Below are positions 1 through 13,000 of a stretch of 64,000 nucleotides of DNA, in pieces (position 1 is the first letter of the stretch; each line of letters begins with the position of its first letter). Position numbers and translations under genes: made by a program. A model generated the notes under the pieces. That model saw only the letters and a program-made list of their open reading frames with translations, searched no databases and had not been told where the DNA came from. Source of the stretch: Theobroma cacao (Eukaryota > Streptophyta > Magnoliopsida > Malvales > Malvaceae); the NCBI RefSeq assembly GCF_000208745.1, contig NC_030851.1, positions 35,394,200 to 35,458,199 on the forward strand, written 5' to 3'.

Positions 1-364
1 TATCAATCATAGCTCCCTTGCACATTTACCTATATATTGTTGGGTTACTCAATAGCCACACATGGCCATCCAAATTTCGACCTCTTATAGCAAGTCAAGC
101 TAATATATTTTCTTATGCTTTTTCATACACTTCCAAAACAATTAACCACTTTCTTTAATAGGGTTCCATTAAGAATTTAATCAATTAAAGGCTTATCTTC
201 AAAGCCACTCATAACTTTAATCATTCATTGTATGCCCGATAACACTTTAGCTCACTAACCCCACTGGGCATTATTTTAAAACTCCCAAGGTATTTGTGTT
301 CTTAGTTCGGATCATACTATCTAACTTAGTATAATTGCATTAATTACGGATTGTTGTAGGGATA
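1..364. other. AT-rich sequence without a recognisable gene
   Basis: No open frame, RNA gene or clear repeat end is visible. It lies directly upstream of the copia-1 integrase relic and may hold degraded gag/protease sequence of that element, but I see no motif to prove it. Confidence 0.4.
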
Positions 365-1090
365 AGATGACCAAGATAAATGAAATAGATCAAATAGAAA
401 GTTTTGATTTATTATAACTCACCTACACTGACATAAATAGACCATGTACCCTTACTATCTATAGTCATAGATATTTTGTGACATTTATTAATATTTTTTC
501 TTGTTCTGGTTATATGTTCTTAATTAAAGAAAAGTTTGAAACTCTTGATAAGTTTAAGGTCTTTAAGACTAAAGTTGAGAAACAATTAAGAAAAATCATT
601 AAAACTGTCAAGTTAGACAATGGTGGTGAGTATTATGGTAGACATAACATAAGTAGACAGCAAAGGTCAGTTTGCCAGTTGTGGAATAGTGTATTAGGAC
701 ACTATGTCTAGTAGTCCTAAACAAAACAGTGTGGCTAAAATGCAGAATCACACCTTTAAGGATATGATGAGGAGTATGATTAGTAAGGCTATTCACTAGA
801 ATTTTTGTAAGAAGAAGCAGTCAAAATAAATTTGCATATCTTAAATAAAATCCCTATCAAATCTATACCTAAAATCCCTTTAGTTTTGGACTTGATGGAA
901 ATCTAGTTTTACTCACTTTTGTGTTTAGGGATGTCCTTCAAAAGTGTGTATATCATTTCACTTATTGCTATTTTATTAGGAACCCAAATCATTCTTAGGA
1001 TTATAAATTTTGTTGCTCAAGAAAGGTGGTAAAGTTGTTAAAGTAAAAAACAACTAAGTTTCTAGAGTTACATATGACTAAATAGTAGTT
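365..1090 (+). pseudogene. Ty1/copia integrase relic (copia-1, 5' part)
   Basis: Translated pieces match the copia integrase core in order. First comes a block ending FVTFINIFSCSGY (the family's 'FITFIDD.S.YGY' segment, with the second catalytic-region D lost). Next are VEKQLRK and an LDNGGEYYGR block near 610-640, which is the conserved S/TDNGGE motif. A frameshifted equivalent of 'QYT.P.SP..NGVAERRNRTL.DMVRSM' follows near 700-790. Stops and frameshifts are frequent. The RT part of what is probably the same element resumes at 6540, so gypsy-1 and repeat F1 appear to have inserted between the two. Function is lost. Confidence 0.75.
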
Positions 1091-1137
1091 GTTCTCACAA
1101 TAAAGATAAAGGAAAACATATTGAGACTGTCGTTACG

Positions 1138-1766
1138 TGTGGGTCTGAGAACCCGTCCGCCTAGAAGTGAAAATTTTAAGAGTCATCACTTATCATGAGC
1201 CAACCTTGTATAGGGCTATGACAAGGTAGAATTACATAAGTGATTAAGTTTTTTGTACCTATGAGGGAAATGTCCCTTTTTTAAACATTGTAATTGCATT
1301 TGGTGATAGTTCTAGAAATATTTGTTAAGTCTTTAGGGGGAAGACCTTTTAGGAAGGGATATCCCTATTTCACACATTGTAGTGGCTGTTGGTGAAATAC
1401 TTGTAAATCTTCGTAAACTCTTTGTAAGGGGTGAGCAGTTGACAGACTGTTGGGCTACTTCACTAGTAAAAATATGTTTATAGCAAATCATCTAAGGCCG
1501 CCTCTATGGCTCGACGATGGCATGTCTTGGTCCCTTTGTACTCATTTTCATATTAATAAAAATTTTTTCTTAATGTGGCTCTAGTGGTTGTGTATATGGC
1601 ATTTGGTATGCGCTACGATTTTGAAGTTTGTTGGCTTAATCTAATTTGTGGGTATTGTTGATATTTATTCATATATAAACAAGTTATTGGCTAGCTTGCA
1701 TGGAAGCGTCCATTCAAGCGCTGACGGATTATCGCATACTTTACCGAAGAAGCATAGTTAGTGATA
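1138..1766 (+). repeat. 5' LTR of gypsy-1
   Basis: The 3' part (about 1537-1757) is repeated, diverged, at 3783-4000: shared words include ATGTGGCTCTA, ATATGGCATT, GCTTGCATGGAAGCGTCCA and GGATTATCGCATACTT. A tRNA-Met type primer site follows two bases later, fixing the right end. The left end at the TGTGGG near 1138 is a guess because the other LTR copy lacks that part. Confidence 0.7.
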
Positions 1767-1768
1767 GT

Positions 1769-1780
1769 TGGTATTAGAGC
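1769..1780 (+). other. Primer binding site of gypsy-1
   Basis: TGGTATTAGAGC differs at one base from TGGTATCAGAGC, the complement of the plant initiator tRNA-Met 3' end. It sits two bases after the inferred LTR end, where reverse transcription would start. Confidence 0.8.
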
Positions 1781-1811
1781 ACTGGAGAGACGTCTAAGTG
1801 AAAGAACAAAT

Positions 1812-2870
1812 ATGGTGACCATGCAGAGTACACCAGAGGTCCATCAGAGAATTGATGAGTTAGAGGCCGTAGTGGTCGCAATAAAAGCTTAAATAGTTTC
1901 GCGAGAACGGATAGATAAAATTGAGATAGTCTAGCATGAACTGTTTGAAATGATAAATACCTTGAGTGAGGAGACCAAGGATTGGTTGAGCATTCTCCAA
2001 GGCGAGTTTGGAGAATTAAAAGCTCAAGTAAACCTCTTGATTATTGCTATAGGTAATAACAGTACAAACCTAGCAGATCGAGGGAAAATGGCTAAAATGC
2101 TAGAGCTTAAGCGATATGAAAGGGTTAAAGATGCAAAAGTGTTAGAGAACTTTCTTTATGATATTGAGTAGTACTTTCGAGTTGTGCGTATTGAGTTAGA
2201 GGAAGACAAGGTGGTGATGGCTGAAATGTATCTTGTAGGGGATGCCAAATTATGGTGACATTCTAAATTTAAATTTATCAATGGTGAGTGCCACATATAG
2301 ACGTGGGTAGACTTGAAGTGAGAATTGAAGAAACAATTTTTTTCTTGAGAATGTAGAGTACATGGCTTGGTGAAAGTTGAGAGAGCTTAAGCAAACCGAG
2401 TCAGTACAATAATTTGTGCAGAACTTCTATACCTTAATGTTAGATATTAGGGACATGATCGAGAAAGATATGTTGTTTTATTTTCTCGAGGGTCTAAAGC
2501 CATGGGCGTGGATAGAGTTATAGTGACAAAAGGTATAGGACGTGGCTTTAGCAATGGCGGTTGTTGAATGACTTATTGATTATTGTGATAACTTTCATAA
2601 ATGGAAGGACCTTTTAGTAAGAACTAGTAGCTTAAGCTCCAATAGTGGGGCAAAATTTTCAAGAGTTAGCAGACCCTCGAGTGGTGGAGGAGAAAGGAGA
2701 CCACCTGCTCAAGACACACCACAACTAAGAACAACTAAGTCATGAGGCTTCAAACCTTAGGCCTTAATATCTTGTTTTCTCTACAATGAACCTCATCGGA
2801 TAGTTGAATGCCCACATCGAGCAGCTCTTAATGCGATATGTACTACTAATGTAGAAGCACCTCGAGCCTA
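1812..2870 (+). pseudogene. gypsy-1 gag relic
   Basis: The reading starts at an ATG 32 bases after the PBS and can be followed through several stops. Pieces such as LKRYERVKDAKVLENFLYDIE, then a region with VMAEMYLVGDAKLW, fit the retrotransposon gag domain (family pattern 'F.G..DP.EVE.FLWDME.YF', 'A..YL.GDA..WW'). Near 2770-2830 a zinc-knuckle remnant reads CFLYNEPHRIVECP, with the second Cys of CX2CX3HX4C changed to Tyr. Gag would form the particle core and bind element RNA. This copy cannot make a whole protein. Confidence 0.75.
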
Positions 2871-2940
2871 AATCCTAATTGAGGTAGTCAAAGAAGAGTC
2901 AGCATGTATAGGTTATATTCGGTTCTTCAGTGCACTACAA

Positions 2941-3775
2941 GTGCAATTAGAAAAGATGAAGAAAGAACCTCAACAAGGTCTCATGTATGTAGATGTGTTG
3001 GTTAATGAGAAAAAGACCAAAGCCATGCTCAACATAAAGGCCTCCGATACCTTCATCACCTTAGGAGAGGTAGAGAAATATGGTCTCAAGGTTGAGAAAG
3101 ACTTCGAACAGAGGAAAACAGTTAATTCGCTAGCTTCAGCTATTGTGGGGAACTCTAAAGACGTAAAGGTTAAAATTGGTTCTTGGGAAGGGAAGGTGAA
3201 AATGACTTTAGCCACCATAGATGACTTGATTTTGTCCTGGGCTTCGATTTTATGATGAAAGCACAAGCCATCCCATTCCTTGCTGCGAGTTGTGTAATGT
3301 TCTTCGGGGAACAACTATGTCTGGTATCGGCTGTAATTCTACCTAAGAGTGGGAAGAGGGTTATATCAACTATCCAGTTCAAGCAAGAAAAACTCTCATA
3401 TGTGGCCATGCCCATCTACAAAGGTAGAGATAGTACATATCCAATACCCAGGGGAGTGAAGCTAGTTTTGGAAGAATTTCAAGATATGAAGCCGGAATAG
3501 CTACCTAAAGTTCTACCACCTTGACGAGTTGTTGATCATGAGATAGAATTACTCTTAAGCATCAAGCTTCTTGTAAAAAGGCCATACAAGATGGCTCTCC
3601 TAGAGTTAGCGAAGCTAAACAAGCGATTAGACGAGCTAATTCAAGTCGGATTCATCCAACCATTAAAGGCACCTTTTGAGGCCTCCGTACTCTTTTAAAA
3701 AAACCAAGATGGGAGTTTGTGGTTGTGCATGGATTACCGGGCTTTGAACAAAGTAACAGTCAAATTACTAATGTG
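2941..3775 (+). pseudogene. gypsy-1 protease and N-terminal RT relic
   Basis: The first 105 codons resemble a gypsy aspartic protease: a YVDVLVNEKKTKAMLNIKAS segment stands where the family has '..V.G....ALVDTGAS.N', so the catalytic D-T/S-G is lost. After a frameshift the frame gives the LGFDF-type motif and a linker. A further broken frame at about 3480-3765 carries the RT N-terminus (ELAKLNKRLDEL, GFIQPLKAPF, MDYRALNKVTV). It stops abruptly there and passes into the 3' LTR copy, so palm and RNase H/integrase are deleted. Confidence 0.8.
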
Positions 3776-3782
3776 TGTGGAT

Positions 3783-4011
3783 TACTCATTGTCATATCAA
3801 TAAAACATTTTTCTTTATGTGGCTCTAATGGTCACGTATATGGCATTCGGTATGCCCTATGATTTCGATGTGCATTGCCTTAATCTAAGTTATGGCTAAT
3901 GTTGATATTTGTTTAGATAGAAATGAGTTATTGGTTGGCTTGCATGGAAGCGTCCACTTAAGTGCAGCATGGATTATCGCATACTTAAGCTAAGGAGCGT
4001 AATTCATGACA
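3783..4011 (+). repeat. Truncated 3' LTR of gypsy-1
   Basis: Diverged direct copy of the last ~230 bases of the 5' LTR, ending at a TGACA. No matching 5-base target duplication is seen around 1138 and 4011, so at least one edge was altered after insertion. Confidence 0.65.
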
Positions 4012-6389
4012 CCACCAATTAGTTTTTGTCTAGGTGTGATTGGTCATCTATTTGAGTCTATGTCTTTAAAATGTTGTCTTTAGCTTAACTTGAGTTGATT
4101 TCAATGAAATAGACTCTAGTTAACAAAACAATGTTCTAGTTTGGGAGTACAGTTACACACAAGGAAGATATTAACACCCCCATAACACCCGTTCAAAGAA
4201 CAATACCAATTAATCATGTGTTATCCTTACTTAGCCTAAATTCTTGATTTTATCCTATTTCCCTTAATCATTGTTTATTGTTTCATTTATTATATTTATT
4301 TTCATTATTATCTTTATTTTTGTTGACACATGAATGAAATCCTTATATTGGAAAGCTCTCCTAAACTCTCCTATCGTACTGGTGGAATTTAGGAGGTTTT
4401 TCCCCAGTTAGAGAATTCCTCAAGAAACTTATCTTTTCAAGATTTTTAAGAAGCTCCCATCATCAGGATTATCATTCAAATATCATTTTAGTATTTTTTT
4501 TATGCATATGATGCAATCATGGAGTGGATGACATAAATTTCGACTTCATTAAATAACAAATGAAAACTTTTTATTGAAAACATTTCTTGAATCCTTCCAT
4601 CATACTAGTGAGGCTTAGGAATATTTTCTCACCTAGGGAACTCCTCGAGAAAGCTCTCTTTCTCAAGCTTCTCGAAGAAATCCCATCATCAAGGTTTTCC
4701 CTCGTCTTTTAAAAAAAAAAACAAAATGAATGCAATTCATGAATGAATATTGTTGATACATAATGAGCAAAATAATTATTAGTTGTTTATTTTATGTATT
4801 TATTTTATTTCCAAAATTCATTATTATCCTTTTACCTTCAACAACTCTACAATTTTTAACCTATTTTAAATAGTCATTTTTTTATTTTAGAAATTTTTAT
4901 TTACTTAAAATACAAGTACTTGAATTAAGAAATATTGGAACATAAAATTAAGACTCTCCCATCATTCTGGTGGAGTCCTAATCAAATTCCTCACATAGGA
5001 AAATTAATTCAAAATTGTGATTCTTCACATTCCAAATAAAAGTTCCATCATCGGCTTAATTCAAATTAATCATATTTAATTATATAATTTCATGCTAACT
5101 ACACTAATGAAGCATTACAAAATGAAATAGACTTAAAATAAAAAAGAGTCTAAGAGACTCACCTTTAGTGGACTAGGTAAGAACCCACTATTGGGCTTTC
5201 ACGAGTTTGGGCCCTTATCCTCTTCTTTTTCCCTTTTTTTTTTCACTGATCTTTTTCTTTTGGACCATCTCATTCTTTTCCTTTTCTTCCCTTTTTTGTT
5301 TTTGAATATTCTTTCCACTTGGGCTTCACCTTTTAGGCTATCTCATTCTTTTCCTCTTATTTTGGTTTTGTTTCTACTTGGGCTTCACCTTTTGGGCTAT
5401 GTCATTCTTTTCCTTTTTTTTTTGGGTTTTATTTCTACTTAGGCTTCACCCTTTGGGCAGCCCACTTTCCATTTTTCTTTCTTTTCTTCATTCCTTTATC
5501 TTTTCTTTCCTTTTTCTCTCTTCTTTCTAAGAAAAAAAAAAATCAACCACTCTCACCATCTCAAATTTCGACTAGTGTCCACTATCTATACCACCACTAA
5601 TCGTTGCTCATCGATGTCGAAAAATTCCCCTAAAAAACCTTTCCTTTTCTCCTTGATCTAAAAAAACGAGGCTAAAAAAAGTCTAGATCTATTATCAACT
5701 ATCGTTCCTTTTTCACCCAAACAAATTATTTTTCATTTTCCTCTCCACCTTCTTTTCCTTTTCACTGATTAAAATTTCCAAGATTTTTCATTTTTTTCTT
5801 TGGTTTCTGATTGTCTGTTTGTGTGGGTTGTTGACTGCTATAGACTAGGGGTTTTTTTTTTTCCTTTTTTGGGTTTCTTTCATGGTTTAGAAGCGAGTGA
5901 TTGTATTTTTTTTTTCAAGCCAAAGAAGGTTCTTCCTTCTATTTTTGATCTTTTTAGATTCTTATAGAATCTGGTTGTCCAATCTTTTGGATAATAAGGA
6001 AGGAGCTAATCATGCGTTTTAGGCTAAAGGTGGGTTGGAGAAAGAGCCGAGAATAGCTTTAGGCAGAGAAGGGAGGTAGTTATTTGAAGGGCTGCTTTTG
6101 AAATTTTTATTTTTTTCTTTATTTTTTTTTGTTTTTTGGAAAATTTTAATTTTTTTTTGGGGTTAGGGTTCTTCAGGCTTTGAGATTTAAAAGCCTAGAG
6201 ATCTAATAAGAAATTAAACTTAAGGTGTCTTTGGATTAAAAAAACCCAAACTAGTCAGATCCATATCCAACATGACCGAATATTAAATAAATAAAGGCTA
6301 ATAAATGAAACAAAATAAAAATAAAATAAATAATTAAAAAATGAAAAAAGAATCCCTTAAATTGGCTCGAACAAAATAAGGTGTCTATA
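4007..6389 (-). repeat. Repeat F, copy 1 (LTR-like)
   Basis: A 2.4-kb AT-rich block shares its left end, middle and right end with 8376-9710 plus 16362-16828. Shared landmarks are TAGGTGTGATTG near the left end, a T-rich pyrimidine tract in the middle, TCATCGATG near 5610, and a right end GGTGTCTATA (GGTGTCTACA in copy 2). On the - strand it would start TGTAGACACC, typical of plant LTRs, so solo LTR is my best reading. No target duplication was found. An open frame at 5191-5442 is only the pyrimidine tract. Confidence 0.5.
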
Positions 6390-6539
6390 AAGATTTATAT
6401 ATCCCTATTCCAATATAAAAGGATAATATGACACATACACCAATTGGGAAACAAGATATAAGTTCAACTAGTTCTTGATAAGGTCCCTTAACACTAAAAT
6501 GTTGTATAATAGATGCCACAAAGAAGATCCATAAAGGTA

Positions 6540-7945
6540 AGAAAGTATGCTCTTTCCTTAGACATCTATGAATTTTATCTTTAAGAGGGTAATTATGATA
6601 TTGACCATGTGATACATCTAGTAGCTTTTCTATGAGTTGTTTTAGGTCTTAAATTAGATCTGTGGTGAGATGCAATGTGGGATAAGATACAATTCTATGT
6701 TATACATTGGTTTATGTAAGCTTGTTGAGCTAAGTAATGGTTGTGAACTCATTAGTTGTAAACAAGTATACAAGACCAAGAAAAGATTTTAAAAGAAAGA
6801 TTGAGAGGCTTAAAGTCAAGCTGGTTGCCAAAGATTTTAATTAGAATTAAACTTTTTTTTTGTTGTATCCCACTAAGATATTGTTTAGAGTATTTATGGC
6901 ATTAATAGCTCATTATTATTTAGAACTACATCATATAAATGTTATGATTGCCTTTCTAATTGGGAATCTTATTAAAAAGGTCTATATATTGCAACCTAAA
7001 GAATTTAAAGAAAATGATAAAGATCATCTTGTGTGTAGACCTAAAAGTCTATAAATGGGTTTAAACAAGTTTCTCGGTAGTGATATCTTAAATTTGATGA
7101 AGTAATAACCTCTTTTGATTTTGTTGAGAACAAGGTAGACTAAGGCATAAATTTTAAGATCAATGGGGAGCAAGTTTATTTATCTTATTTTGGATGTTAA
7201 TGATATCTTACTTGCTAATTACGTTTAAGGAATTTGACATGAAAGATCTTGGGAAAGTATCTTATGTCCTTAGGATTGAAATTCATAAAGATATTTCTCA
7301 TCACTTGTTAGGGCTTTCTCAACATGCATGCAGTGGGTTTTTTTGGGAAGATATTTATCGAATCTCATTAGAGATCATTAGGAAGTTGTAGAGAATGTGA
7401 TGAGATATTGGAATAGAACTAAGGATTATATATTAGTTTATAAAAAGTTTAAGACCTTAAACTTAAGGGTCATAGAAATTCTAACTTAACCAACTATTTA
7501 GGTAATAAGAAGTCCACCTCAAGATATATTTTATGTTGGCAAGTGGTGTATAATCTTAAAAAAGTATAAAGGAAACACTTGTGACCTCATTCATTGTGCA
7601 AGCAAAATTTTTTAGCATGTTGTGGCGTAGCTACATAGGCTTTCAAGTTAAGAAATCTCATTAAAGAATTGTTGGTGGTTGACTCTATTGCTAGACCCAT
7701 ACAATTGTTTTGTGATAACATTGCAATGGTTTTATTACTACTAATAATAAAAGTATCACAATAGTTAAGCATATAGAGATAAAATATTTGACAATTAAAG
7801 AATTTGTAGAAAAATGTGACATTTTAAGAAACTATATTTATACTAATGATATGATTGTTGATCCTTTGACTAAAGGACTGCGCCTTATCAATATTAAGAA
7901 ACATATTTTGACATGGGTTGTGAAGTTTATTGATGTACTTGGTTA
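6540..7945 (+). pseudogene. copia-1 reverse transcriptase/RNase H relic
   Basis: Pieces match copia RT in order. A VRKYALSLD segment near 6540 comes first, then MALIAHYYLELHHINVMIAF (family 'MALVAHYDLELHQMDVKTAF'), a YILQPKEF segment, FDMKDLGKVSYVL with LGLSQHA near 7230-7330, a CDN near 7710, and DPLTKGL near 7861-7880 of the RNase H end. The YVDD active-site strand is not intact. Many stops and frameshifts. Probably the 3' half of the element whose integrase lies at 365-1090. Confidence 0.8.
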
Positions 7946-8375
7946 GTGGGAGGATTTGAGATTGTTTTGTGCTTTGTGCATAATTGTTTGGAACACATCC
8001 TTGATGATGTGTATGGTTTTTTTTTGAATAATGATTATTCAATTATATTCAGTCATAAAGATTTTATGTACGTATATACATATTTGCATCTATGAAGACT
8101 TAAGATGTGTCAGTCTTAAGCATACGTTGGGACATAAATTTACAACCTTAAGAGTATGTCTTTAACACATTTAGTATATCTTGAGATAAGTAAGGCAGAC
8201 ATAAAAGTTTACTAAATAAACCATAAAGTATTTCTCTTGTAAGCATGGGCTGCATAAAGTGACTAACAAATGAATAAACACATGAATATAGATCATTAAG
8301 AAAGTGTTGTTATTCATTGTTATACTTGTCATAACGTATGAGTCTTAAAACTCAACCTTTTGACATAAAAGAAGT
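7946..8375 (+). repeat. Probable copia-1 polypurine tract and 3' LTR remnant
   Basis: A purine run AGTGGGAGGA at 7946-7955 follows the RNase H end, as expected for a copia PPT, and TTTGAGATTGTTTTG would begin the LTR. The right end is hidden against repeat F copy 2. No second LTR copy is in the window to prove it. Confidence 0.4.
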
Positions 8376-9710
8376 TGCCATCAATCTTTTTTGTTTAGGT
8401 GTGATTGACAACTTAATTGAATCTTTTTTCTAATGAGGTCTTAAGCTTGACTTAAGTTCATTAAAAAAATATGTTCCGGTCTACGAAACTGATTAGGTTC
8501 AAAAGTACAATTATGTGTAAGGAAGGGATTAGCGCCCTTACAACACCCATTAAAAATGGTACCTAATTAATTATGTATTTTCTTTTTAGCCTTAATAAAT
8601 TAATTTATTTTGATATCCTAGTCTATTTCCTTTAATTATTTCTCCAATTAACTTTTATAAAGAAAATGTGCTTTAATATTGAAAATTCTTCGTAAATTCT
8701 CAAACCCTTTCGGTAAAATTTAGAAAGATTTTCTCGCCCAAAATTTTTTAAGAAAGTTATCCTTTATAACATTATCAAAATTCCATCATCAGAGGACTTC
8801 CATTTATGTTATATTAAACATTCATTATGAAATTATATTTACAAAATCTATCGTATTTATTTATTTATGTTCTTATTAATTATTTATAAATAACCCTTTT
8901 TGGTAAAAATATATGGGATTACCCCCAACCCTTATGGTAAGGTTCCATAATTATTTTTACTTTGAAAATTTTAAGAAAAATTGTCCGTTACAACTTTGCT
9001 TAAAAATTCCATTTACAAGATTTTTTTTAAATAATTACAAATCGTTGCTAGTTTTTACTTTTATAATTTTATTTTACCAACTATGGTGATGAAAATTTCA
9101 TTTTAACCTAATTATGGCCTAAAACAAAATGTTATTTTTATTATTTTATGTATTTTTATTAATACCAATAACAAAATAAATAACAAGAAAATAAACATAA
9201 ACAAAGTAAGATGAAAGTTTAAGCCATACCTAGTTGATGGAAGAAAATTTGAATGGGATTGTGCCTTGTCCAATGCAATCCACAATCAAGTAATCCAAAG
9301 ACCCAAATGAAACGGGCTTGGACAATAAACTAACCATCCCAAAAACCAAAGCAAACCTAAGTAAGTTAGCCCACAGCCAAAACCAAGCCTAAATATTTGA
9401 GTTTCCTTCCTTCCTTTCTCTCAAACATTTTTTTTCTTTCACCAAGACATCATTGGCCGCCCTTCATCGATGCCAAAATCTCACTGAAATTCACCCCCAA
9501 AACCCCTTCAAGCCGATTTATCTTTTAATCGGACTCGTTTTTTTCTAAAACTTCCCCGAAATTCCTAGATCTAAATCTAAAAATTTCAAAACCTAAAGAA
9601 AACAAGAACACTTTTTTTGCTCATTTTTCTTTTGTAATTTTTTTTTCACTTTTTTTCTTCCCTCCTGTTATTGTGTTTTCTTGGGGTTTTTATAGGTCTT
9701 TCTTAAATCT
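8376..9710 (-). repeat. Repeat F, copy 2, left arm
   Basis: Diverged copy of 4007-6389: same left end with TTTAGGTGTGATTG, same order of AT-rich segments, pyrimidine tract and TCATCGATGCC. It stops at the LINE insertion and resumes at 16362. Confidence 0.5.
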
Positions 9711-10009
9711 TTTTTTAATACTGGAAATTCTCGCAAGGCCCACCTACCTTGTAATCATTTAATTAATAATGGGAAAAATTAAGTACATAGGGGAGGTGGA
9801 CATAATCCGAGCTTCCAGAATTACATGAGTTTGAGGAGAATTAAGAGAATTTCCTAAAATGGAGTGTCTCATTTTACGTGCATATTTATGAGCACAATCA
9901 TAATATTGAAACACTTCCATATTACAAGAATCTAAATAATCTACTAAGTAAAAATAGCAAAAATAAATTAGGAGTACTACTCCTTTATAATTATTTGAAA
10001 CGAACAAAA

Positions 10010-13000
10010 GGTAAATTTATTTTATCTAATTGAAGAATACCTTTGAGCTTACCTTCGACTTGTGACACTACATGCAGGTTTTGGTGCAAATGCCCTTGAT
10101 TTGAGAGATGATCTGCAGCCTGGTTTCCTTCTCTAAGAATGTGCAAAATCTGATAAGTAAAAGCATTCAAGCATTTACGGATGGATGCCAACAAGTATCT
10201 AGTTTGGGAGGACCCTTTATGTTTCGCATGTATCATTTGTACTACTGCTTTCGCATCCATCTTTATCCAAATTCTAGACACATTGTACTCAATACATAAA
10301 AGCAAACTTCTATGTTACGCCATTAACTCTGCTTGTAATGAATTATAAGGTCCAAAATTTTCAGAAAACCTAAAAATCATGGCACCTGTATGATTTCGAA
10401 GAAGTCCACTACCAGCAGCACTTTGACAATTATGTTTGGAACTACCATCAACATTTAACTTAAACTCACCTGTTAATGGTTGATGCCAAGAGAATATTTT
10501 TGGCAGAGGTGGGATGTTTGCTGAACCATAAAGTCCCACGCTTTAGCAATCTGTACATCTCCCCTCCATTGCCATTGTTTGAACTACCTCCCTTGGAATA
10601 ATTGGTTAATAAGTTTCAAAATTTGCCACACCACTCTGTTCGAGCACATGCCTAAGTTTTTATGCTTTGCATCATTACGTTCAACCCATAGAAACCAAAA
10701 AATAAATAGGGGTATTAATGTGCGAATGTGCCCTTTTTTTGCATAATCACTAGAGTACAACCAAGCCCATATAATCTGAGAAGCATTATTAAGGTGAGTA
10801 ATGTAGATCTGGAAGAATTTTGCAAAAAAATTCCAAACCTGTGTAGCTATAGGACATTCCCACATGACATGTAAAAGCTATTCCTCAGAGTTGCAATATT
10901 GACATTTGGAGGTGAGTTGGAATCCTTTAATTTTCAACCTCAAATCAACTGGAATTCAATTCTGTAATAATCTCTATAGGCAAAAAGTAGTAAGAGGAAT
11001 GCATTTATGCCAAATTAAATTAAATACAGAGTTTACCGAATCTCTTTGCCGAATTATCTCCCATGCTGACTTAGTAGTGAAATCACCATCTGAAGTGGGG
11101 ACCCAATATGCCACATTTGTTATAGATGTGTTAAGTGGAATTTTCAGAATTTCGGCAACCATTTCCTCTAGGAGCACAGTATTCAACTTATCCACATCCT
11201 ATTCATTATTGTTAAAGAAATAATAAACTTGTGTTATAGATGATGAAAATGCAGGGAAATGGTTAATCAATGGTTCATCACCCATCCAACAATCATGCCA
11301 AAAGAATAGCTCACCTTTCCCAATCTTCCACTGCATTTGTTGTTCCATAATCGGACAGCAAGCTAACATTCATTTCCACTTTTGCGAATCATGGCGTTTC
11401 GACTAAGTGTACCTTAGTATTCTACCACAACAGTATTTATCCCTCATGAATTTTGACCAAATGCTGTTACAAGTCTAGAATCTCCACCACAGTTTCATAC
11501 TAAAGGCCTTAAACACATATCCCAAGCCTTGAATATCTAACCCACCTTCAAAGGATGGGAGAGTAATCTTATTCCAAGCTGCCCAATGAATTTTCTTGGA
11601 GCTTGCCGAACCCCCCCATAAAAAATTATTAAATAATCGTTCAATTTTTTCAATAACACAAATAGGGGGCTTTAGGACCTGAAGCAAATAAATGGGCAAA
11701 GAAGATAAAACACTTCTTAACAAAGTAATTCTACCACCTAGGGAAAGCATTTTATTTTCCCACCCTGCTATACGTGCCTGTATCTTTGTCACAAGATCAT
11801 AAAAAAGAATTACCTTTCTCGGCTCTTTATATATAGGTGCCCCCAAATATGTAACCGGGAGATATTTGTGAGAGAATCCAGTAGTCTAAGTAATGATTTG
11901 TCTTTTGGAATTAGCCACAACCTTGTGCGTAATGAAGCAACTTTTTTGATGATTTATTCGTTGTCCAAAAATTGCCTCATATTCCTGTAAAAATGTTAAA
12001 ATTTTCTGCAATGTAGATTTCACACCATTAGTAAATATAATCACATCATCCACAAAAGCCAAGTGACTTACTTGTGACTTACTTGCATTGAACATCCCGA
12101 AAAATACTGAATGGAAGGATATTGGGCAAACAAGGCATTTAAGCCTCGAGATAAATATTCCGCTACCAAAATGAATAATAAAGGAGAAATGGAATCCCCT
12201 TGCCCAAGCCCCTCTCTGATTTAAAATACCCTATAGTGCTGCAATTTATCAATAAAAAAAACTAACAATTGGAGATGCATCGTTTAATCATATCAATCCA
12301 CTGAGAGCTAAAACCAAATTACTGTAGCATTCAATAGAGAAAATTCCAATCAAGTCGATCACAAGCCTTCATCATATCAAGTTTAAGAACCACATTACCT
12401 CCACGAGCCTTCTTGTCAATCCTCCCTATTAATTCTTGAGCCAATAAAATATTATCACTGATCAATCTACCCCCAACAAAGCCACTTTAATTGTCTGAGA
12501 TAATGGAAGGGAGTACTTTTGCAAGCTGGATAGCCAAAATCTTAGTAATAATTTTGTTCAACGTATTACAAAGACTTATTGGCTGATATTCACTCCATTT
12601 TGAGGCTTGATTATTTTTGGGCAAAAGGACAATTGTTGTAGATGTGATTCCCCGTGGAAGTGCCGCACCTTGAAAAAAATCCACTACTGCATCCAAGAGA
12701 TCATTTGCCACAATATCCCAGCATTGTTGGTAGAAATATGAAGAAAAGCCATCAAGGCCTGCCACGCTGTCTTTGTCAATATTAAAAATTGTCTCCTTCA
12801 GCTCAGTCATAGTTGATACTGAACATAAATTAGCATTGTCAGATTCGGAAATGAGGGAAGGAATTAAGGAATCATTAAACCTGGCCATTTCATTCGGTTC
12901 ACTCTTCATAAGAGAAGAAAAAAATTCAACAGCAGAGGCCTTCACAAGATCCGGATTGTCCGCCCAGCTCCCATCAGAATTTTGTATCTTGAATATGTGG

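Noticed and set aside
5191..5442. 83-codon frame rich in Phe, Leu and Ser
   Set aside because: Product of a pyrimidine tract inside repeat F; no domain, and the equivalent in the second copy is not open.
6390..8375. Repeat F copies as the two LTRs of one element around the copia RT
   Set aside because: No primer site next to either inner edge, no matching flanks, and the inferred F orientation is opposite to the RT.
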